A stretch of DNA of 64,000 bases from Phallusia mammillata. Taxonomy: Eukaryota > Chordata > Ascidiacea > Phlebobranchia > Ascidiidae. The notes under the pieces are model-generated. The model searched no databases and was not told the origin of the DNA. It worked only from the letters and a program-made list of their open reading frames with translations. How positions within the stretch are numbered: position 1 is the first letter of the stretch; the number at the start of each line of letters is the position of its first letter. Made by a program: the position numbers and the translations under genes. Of this stretch, positions 23,501-32,500 are shown piece after piece. The stretch lies in assembly GCA_003260075.1 (NCBI GenBank), contig QLIY01000194.1, positions 1 through 64,000 on the forward strand. The letters run 5' to 3'.

Positions 23501-26500
23501 TAGGGGGAATCCAACTTTTGTTTTTGTGAAAGTGTGTTGGCAAGCAGCACTGACCAGCAGGCTAAAACGCTTGAGGTGTTACTTTTGTCACTCAGCCAAC
23601 AACATCCCTATGCATTTTTCATGCGGTTAGCGTTAGAAGTGTGCAGTTCATAGTTTCCACGTGGTGCCAACAACGTATTACGTTGAAAATTAATTAGGTC
23701 GCGTGTCCTGCCACGTTAACTCATCATGTTTCGAAGAAATCCTTCAGTGTCCAAATGGGTAACAGTGACATGTTTAAAAAGGATAGAAAACACAGATCCG
23801 GAAATAATGAGGCGCGTTTCATTTTTAAACTTAGCTTTATCATTATACGATGTTGCGCTGTTCAGGAAAGATGATTCACCCATAATTAGCCGTGCTGCAA
23901 GCAATAGGTTACTTGATTTTGCGCACTAAAAATATCCTCCAATCCACCATTCTGCAGGATAGCGGAATCAAAGCCACGTTTATTTCGCTTATCATCTCCT
24001 AACATCGCTAAATCCCATTGATTCAGGGTTTGCTCGGCCTTCTGATTGTACGGCTCGCAATTCATCAACCAGCCGTCACATGTCAAACTGCTGCGCGTCC
24101 TCTGAGTCAAAACGATATCCTACATTAAGAATTGATTGTGGCCTAATGCACTTTATCCAAAAAACACGTTTGACAAAAAAAAGAATGTTTGGATTAATTA
24201 TTATTTTTACCTGGGCTGAAAAAAAACCTAATAACGCCGGATCAAATGATACAACCAGGCTTATAAAACAATACAGTTTTTTTTTAAAAGCCATATGCTC
24301 TTGTAAATTTAAAATCGTGAGGTGCCCAAGGTCTATCTTAGTAGGTGGCCAATATGGAACAATAGTAAAAATCTCACCAGTGATTAGCTTTGCGAAATAA
24401 ATAATCAAAACACTGCGATAACTTACACCGAGGCGTTGATTGTATATAGAGGTAGTGACTAGATTTTGCAAGAAGGACGGAAACTGGTACCGCAGCGAAG
24501 AGGCCAACAAGACGTGGATGGATTATTCGCGCTGTTACGGAAGCGGATTTCTCGCCTTCGAGGAGGTCGAGGACCTCATCAAGGCCGGCGGATATGTAAG
24601 CGAAACTCAGTGTATAAGCGGCAAGCTCGCAAAGTCGGAAAATTGTAAAAGGCTGCCACTCAACTTTTAAGCCAAAACCAACTCGACATTGAGTAAAATA
24701 GATCAATCATTGAAGCGCACATGAAACGTTTGGCTACCTCTGACAATGACATAAAGTTGTGGCAGACTTTTTCACTGTTTTCGACTTTGGCAAGGCTTGG
24801 TCGCTTTTCACCGCAGAACACTGAACGTCTCGTAGTTACTACCAGCGCTGCCGCTGGACTTGTGTTGTGTCGGTGTGGTGGGTTTTCACGCGGTGTGTTG
24901 CCCTGCGCTCAACGTTAGTTGTAGAGGCCTGCGCACAACGTCATCAACTGCACCCACAGTATGGCTGTATCAAGCCTTCAACCCACACTCGTTGTTCATG
25001 CTTGCTCGATAGCTGAATGCCTTGATGTAGCACGGTCACATACGTCACACTGTTTACCAGAATGTCACATCACGTGACAGAGAATTTCGGGCGCGTGGCG
25101 CGTGTTTTTGTGAAATATTACGATGTGAATCTTATGTTGTAGTGGCAGTAGTGGGTTGTTGAGAAAAAACTAACTATGAGTTGTAGCGGCAGCAATGCGA
25201 AGGCCTGCTATTGTGCCTAACCTATGATTATGTGTTTATAAGCCACACTTTCACGTGGGCAATGTCAACCAATCCAAAAACCTCTCGTTTAGGTCAGTGT
25301 AAATCTATTTCCTATTGACTGAACCAACAGACCTATATTCCAGTACACATATTAAAAAAATCGTTAAACGGCCGCAAAAGGTTAAGTGGCTAAAACAAGG
25401 TTTGGACTCAATGGGTAAGTGGCGCTTTGTGCTTCAACACGATATTATCCCCGCCACCCAATTGTGTAGGAAAGGCGCGACGACATTGCTGGCCGGATGG
25501 TAGGTGGGCGAAAGCCAGCGACCAAAATCAGACCTGGATCGATTACAGCGAATGCCACACCCTTAGCAGCGAGCAAGAAATGCAAAAGCTTATCCTGAGA
25601 AAAGTGAGTCGCCTTGCCCGCCCCTCCTTGCCCCGTTAACCCAGTGACGCGTTTTGCGCGTTACTTGGAAGACTTAACCCATTAATTCATCGACTCGACT
25701 GCTCGCCCTAACTCCCTGCATGAAACAGACTTTCTGCATTTATTTCTCGCGCGTGTCGGAATTAGTGTTCTTTGGAAGTTCGCCCTATGTTTAGGGCTTT
25801 CTGTGATAACATTTGTGGAGTCACCACCTAAGCAACAATTTGCAATCACCATTTTACATTAAATTCCAGTTGCAGATAATTTTGGTGCACAATCCTTAAG
25901 TTTAGAATGACAAAAACGCCAAAAACCCCAATGAAAAACAAACGGGTAAAGCGTTACTCGCTGCAAAGAGATTTGCGATCTGAAAAATTATACTAGTTGT
26001 CCCATCATACTTTTGTCATGCAATCCATTGTTAACGTCCTTGCATGTGCATGTTGTGTCCCCCCCCCCCGGTAAAGCGTTACTCGCTGCAAAGAGATTTG
26101 CGATCTGAAAAATTATATTAGTTGTCCCATCATACTTTTGTCATGCAATCCATTGTCTAACGTCCTTGCATGTGCATGTTGTGTAATCTATACTTTTACT
26201 AACCTTAAATGCAAACTAATTCTCGGCCAATGGTGTCTATCGCACTTAGATTTGCATGTTTTGTTTGAAATTGATACCATGTCGAGGAACCTGCTTTCTA
26301 ATCGGTTGCAGTGTTTGAGTGTAAATGTGTGCAGTAGGTTGACACAACATTTAGACGCATAGCTTATGCTATAACATACTGCACTCGAGATTCTAAACTG
26401 AACCCAGTTTGAAACCACCATTTTAAAACACCAGTTCTCTTTATTTATAGCAGTGGTTTCCAAACCCAATAAACTGGTTCCAAAAGGTCCGTGAATGCAC

Positions 26501-29500
26501 AAAAAGTATTGGATTTTTAAGTTTCTAAAAATAGGTAATTGTGTGAGAATTTACAAAGGAGTCCCACAAACAGTTACCATTGATTTAAAGCATGTCAAAA
26601 ATGCATGACACGTGGCTTAAAAGCTTTTCGTTTACTTAATGAACGTTTCCTGTGTCGACCTATGCTGTTTTAATCAGTGGCAGCTCCATTTATGACGTTG
26701 CTGTAAAGTGTACTCTGCGTTATGACGTAATACATGAAAATTTAACTAGAAGACCCATCGCAGCCCAACTATTTTTGTCACTTGCAGCCCGAAGAAAAGA
26801 ACATGATTCGGCTTTACACAGTCGGTTACTCCTTCTCGTTTGCATCCCTCGTCATCGCTATGATCATTCTCGGCTATTTCAAGTAAGAGCTTGAATTTAT
26901 TTATGAATCTATGAATTTTTTATGTCTATCGTACAGCGCCTTAAATACGCAATTATCAAGTTGATAGAATCTATTTTAAAAGTCAGCGTAGGAAGTGTTT
27001 AACGCACTTCGTAAAGGTTCTGTGAATTTAGGATGTTTAGTCTGGCTTCGGATTACAAAATACAAACCTCTACGCGGAAAACGCCTGGTTTGGTAAGATC
27101 TCCACAAACCCGCGTAGGTAAACCAACTATCCGCACCGATATAGGCTTCTTTAAATGTCACCCAAAGGCACACGAGTGGTAAAAGCCGTGTTTTACGGTC
27201 GCTAGTGTTTGATCAGGTTTCGACTGCAAAAACAACATGGCATTCACAAGTACACGCAACACAACCTTGATCACAACGTTGACATCACATTAGTAATCGA
27301 CTTTTATGACTAAAATAGTCAAAATGGGTTTCGAAAAACGGGTTTAGTTTGTACAGGACATGATCAATTGAACTATAGTACCACCACGCAACCGGAATCT
27401 TTGAGGTTTTGAACGAGTCTGGACATTATCATGCTTTCGTGTACAGTCTGGCCCAACATGCCATGCCACAACGCCGTGAGAATGCGTTCTTTTGGTTGTT
27501 TAACTGTTTAGATTACAGAGGAAAAGTTGCAGTTTTTAAAACATTTTTAACTGCTAATGAAAAACAGAATCTTGACACACAATTTCCGCTTGCCGACTAA
27601 GTAGAGCCCGCGTTACTTCATCACCCATAAAACCTCGAACCAATTTTTTTTTATAGCGCAGTAAAGTCTCTTTAAACCCTTAAAGGCCACTAAAGTTTTC
27701 CCGCTTGTGTAATTAAGCATCCACAGGGTTGTGAACTGAACTTTATGGGTCTGGTTTAGGTAGTTTACTCTATGTTTCGAATGCGAAACGACAATGTAGG
27801 TGTTTCACGTGCAACGAAATTGCCGCTACAAGTTCAAACTTGTAACGGCCACAAACAAGGATTTAATTAGCACAAGGTTATTCTGGTGTTATCACACGGT
27901 TGGCACAAAATGCTGGTCACAACCCCCAGGGCCGTGTTATGTTGGCCAATCAGCGATGGTCTTGTGTGAATCGTTGTAACTGCCCGCACACAAACATGTA
28001 ATGGTCCGAGCCTGTACGCCCGCAGACCCCCGTAATTGTTACTTTTCGACCCAAGGCGAAATATTTGCACCGTAGCGGCTTGTTGTTTATCATTGTTATC
28101 GGCTTATGGGAGGTATCGTATAATTATAACGATTTTACAGATAATAGCACAGATTATTATTGTTTCTCTGGATATAAACAGCAGTTGCCGGTAGAGAATA
28201 GAATATCGAAATTTGTAAGCATAAGATGCACAAATTTTCCAAAAATAACTGATTTACAATATTTTATGGTCGCTGCTATTGACATTATCGAGCAACACCA
28301 CTTAAGATGGATTATATCCCAACATCAGTACAGTCGACACATTAACTCCGCTCCATTTATTCATGTAGGCGTCTTCATTGCACAAGAAACTACATCCACA
28401 TGCACCTTTTCGCCTCGTTCATACTTCGTGCGCTCTTCATCTTTGTTAAAGATCAAGTTCTTTTCCACGGTGCCGGTATACTGGACGTTGCATCAAGCGG
28501 ACCAGATATCGAAGGACTCGACAAATACATTACCAGGGCCGTGGATCAAGGAGCAACGTCCCTGGTGAGTCATGACTTTGTTTGACAAAAATCCTACTCT
28601 AGAGTACTTTTGCTCGACACTGGGGCTCATGGCCGGGCTCCTCTAAAATACGCAAGCTACGCAATCTACTTATAAAACGTATGCAACTTCTAAAAATGTT
28701 GACAGTTAGGGCTTTTAGGGTCTGGGTGAGGGTTTATAATAAAAATAACACTATAATTTAGTTTTAGATGCCCAGTTTAGGCTTAATATTCATTATTCAC
28801 ATGTGTGTTGAGAGTGGTACTAAATACCGTATGGTGCCGCATGTTAACACTTGTAAGAAAATTAAGCCCAAAAGGTATCTGAGATTAAATTATATAGTTA
28901 TTTTTGTTATAAACCCTCACCCAGACCCTAAAAGCCCTAACCGTCAACATCTTAGTTAGTTTTTTTTTCGCAAATTGCGTATAGATTGCGTAGAATGCGC
29001 AGATTGCGTAGATTGCGTATTTTAGAGTAGCCCCTCATGGCCTAATACCTAATGAAACACACCCGAAACGAAGCTTTTCCAAAAAAATGAGTACATGCTT
29101 TATCACGGAGGCTCTGAAATAAACGTTGCAAGACAACTTTCAAAGTCTACAAAATGGTTGCAAGACAACTTTCTCTTTTAGTGTCCTTGCCTGAAAGAAA
29201 GTCAAAACATGTCCCTTGAGCGTAAAATTCCGGTTAAAAACCTCTGCTGTAAACCCAAAATTAGAATACGATTTCTTGTGATGGTGGCAATGTATTGTGA
29301 TAACCTGCCGAAGGTGGTTTAATCATGAACTATTTCTATTGCAGCTTACTTGCAAGATTGTGATCACGTTTTTTCACTACTTCATTGCAACCAATTATTA
29401 CTGGATCTTAGTGGAAGCGCTTTACCTGCATAGTCTCATTTTTGTGGCGTTTTTTTCCGACAAAAAGTACCTCTGGCGATTTATTATAACCGGATGGGGT

Positions 29501-32500
29501 AAGTAATTTCATCTTTTGTATCATGTTCCTGGAATTTTTGCAGTGCAGTTAAGACCTCAACGATTTTTTGTGGTAATTCAAAGAGTTTTTGTTTAAGCCT
29601 GTTTGAACCAGTGACATCTTTGCTATTGTTATTATAAAAGTTTAATGTTGGCTGGTCCTTTTACGAACCACGTGGGTCTCAACACACAATAGGAGATTTG
29701 CTGACTGACGTCAGAACTGCTGGAGCGAAGATAACGCGCCTTGTTCAAACATTAATTATCGACCAATTCTCCCAGTTGCCGAGTTTTCTGAATAGCAAAT
29801 CGGTCACATGGTTTGTTTAACAACTTCAAATTGCAAAAACTTATTTGAAACCAATCCTTGTGAATAGTACTTTCTGCTTTTTTAAGTCATTTTATGCTTT
29901 TGCAGCAAATGTGTGCAGAGTTTTGGTTAAATTAACATTCCTATATTGTCACCATTTTCGGCCACAAAGCAATCGCAAACTGTAAAAAAAATCCGCAAAA
30001 CTTTCCACTTACTGGGGGTATCAGGTAAAACCCATGCACCGAGCGTCCCCAGTGACCTGCTTGCCACATCATAACGTGCACCAAAAAAACAAAGTATTTA
30101 GGCCGACAAAAAGGGCCTTTGTTTTTGGATAAGCTTTAGATGTTTTTGTACGTCTACACCTGAAGCCGCTTGACCCGAATGTTGAAGGCTAATCCCAGAC
30201 GATATATGTTAACACCTGCATACGGGCGACCCAAGCGCCATGTAATTGTAGTTAAACCGGCAAAGTTGTGATTAAAGATTTATTTTTATTTTTGGTCTGC
30301 AGGTGTTCCAGTGCTGTTCGTTCTTCCCTGGGCCATAGTGAGAGCTGTACTGGACGGAGACTCGTAAGTTTTATCCCCGATTTTCCTTTCCAGTTTCCGC
30401 GGCATTTTGGCGATAATTTTCGGCCGCACAACCTGTAATTTGTTGATCTCTGTTGTGTTTTCCCTGGTTTCCTAATAACTAGATCTAAACGCGCATAGTC
30501 GTCCGTGCCAAAATCAGCCCTTATTGTGGTCGCATTACAATTTTACCTACGTCATCCGCTTATCCCTTGCAACACTTGCTGACGTAAACACTCTACCTTT
30601 GTGGACCAATGGCACATCACGTGTTTAACGTGCCAGTCGCTTGGAAAAGCAAAATTTAAACCCGGCTCGACCTCTATGTTGTTTACTCGCAGATGCTGGG
30701 ATGTCTCCGTTCAAGAATACAAGTGGATTTTCAATGGTCCCATTGTGGTCGCCAGCGTGGTAAGCTGATCCTAATGTGACGCCATTCGAAATCACGTGCT
30801 GGTCTAGCAATAGTCACGTGATCTTTGAAGTGCATGCAGTAGACTGTAATGTTTTGTGTAAATGACCATGCCAATTAATGCATTCTTAAAAAATGGCTCG
30901 TGGATGTCTAATTTTTGTTTGTTTAATGTGTCTTATTTTGTAGATTAACTTCTTGCTGTTTCTAAACATCATCCGTGTTCTATGGTATAAAATGAAAGAG
31001 CGTGGTATGGCTGGAAGGACAGACAACAGAAGACAATACAAGTGAGCTCAAAATATCACGATTGTTACAGTCTCAACTGATGGTTTTGATCCTACGTTTA
31101 AAGATCATACAAAACACTGCCCACAAATTCAAATTAGGTGTTTATTCTGCTACCATACATTAGTCTCTTTTGCAAATGCTACAAGACATTTTGTTTGACT
31201 TATGCAAGTGCTTGAATTCTGATCGTTTTACTCAGAAAACTTGCCAAGTCCACTCTGGTTCTCATCCCCATGTTCGGAGTTCACGTCATCGTTTTTATTG
31301 CCCTCCCTGACTCTGTGCGATCGGGTGCTATGTACTACGTCAGCATGTACTTCGACCTTTTCTTCAACTCTTTCCAGGTGAGTGATGACACAAGTGATGA
31401 CGTCACGACTTTTCAAGCCGACACACTACAGTCGGTCGTTGCAGTGTTTTTTAAAGTGTTTTTATTCTAAATGCTTACATTAAAAGTTTTTTTCACGGGA
31501 TTTGAACCCAGGAAGCTCGCCTAAGACGGTTTTAAAATGTCTGTTTGTGGATCAGGTTTCTGTCTACTCTAGATCTAGATGCTTGTAGCAAAAAAACGTA
31601 GAATTTGTACTCGGTGTTTACTGCCAAGTTTGCTTGGTTTGCTAAAGTTGAACCAAGTTCAAAGTCATTTGTCTTCAGGTTGTGTGGACGCGTTTTCGTG
31701 CCAATGAAACTACGCGTCCAACCACTAATTAGCCCCGAACTTGCTTTGCCGACGTAATCGATTTTCGGTTACAAACGGCCTATTACTCTGTGACATTATT
31801 TGCACTACTTACATTAGAACGTTTTGCCGTGACACAGGTGCTTGGAATATAACCATTAACTACATGTAAGGGAGGCGAAAGGTTGTGACGTTTTTTAGAC
31901 ATGTAACTTACGTCCCCAGGGCTCAGAAAAATATCACAACAGTACTTTCAAAAACTAACATTATTGTTTGTTGCAGGGTTTCTTCGTAGCGATAATCTAT
32001 TGCTTCTGCAACGGAGAGGTAGGCCATTTTATTGATTCATTTACAATAAGCATTTTTTTATTTAAATCGTACAGCCAAAGTAATAGTAATTTATCCATTC
32101 ATTGCGGGAACTATTTGATTTAAAAAGTATCACATCAGGAGTACCTTTAAGGTTCTTGCCCTGCACTAAAAAACATGCTGGTGGTATATAAAGCGCCTAT
32201 ACTTTTAACTTTGCTACTGTACAGGGCTACGTGCTGTTTGCCACGGTTCCGTTTTGTCGGCGTCAGTAACACGGATACCAAACATGGTGTCCAAGGGTTA
32301 CGTCTGCGAGCCCCTTTTTTAGCTAATTGTTTTCCCTCATCGGGTACTTGGCACGTAATCCTATTTTTTGCGGTGAAACAGGCATCATCGCCCGCACGAG
32401 ATGTGCATTTTCTCAATGCTTTTGGAATTCGATCCGACAGGCTTAAACCATTGATAGAGTGCAATATCGAACAAAACAATGCATAAGCTTTCTCGAGTGG

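Noticed and set aside
26451-26510. hAT left end CAGTGGTTTCCAAACCC
   Set aside because: No matching right end or 8-bp duplication was found; at best a truncated copy.
31486-31560. Functional tRNA gene
   Set aside because: Only the T-loop half is convincing; I could not place an A-box, anticodon stem and acceptor pairing together.
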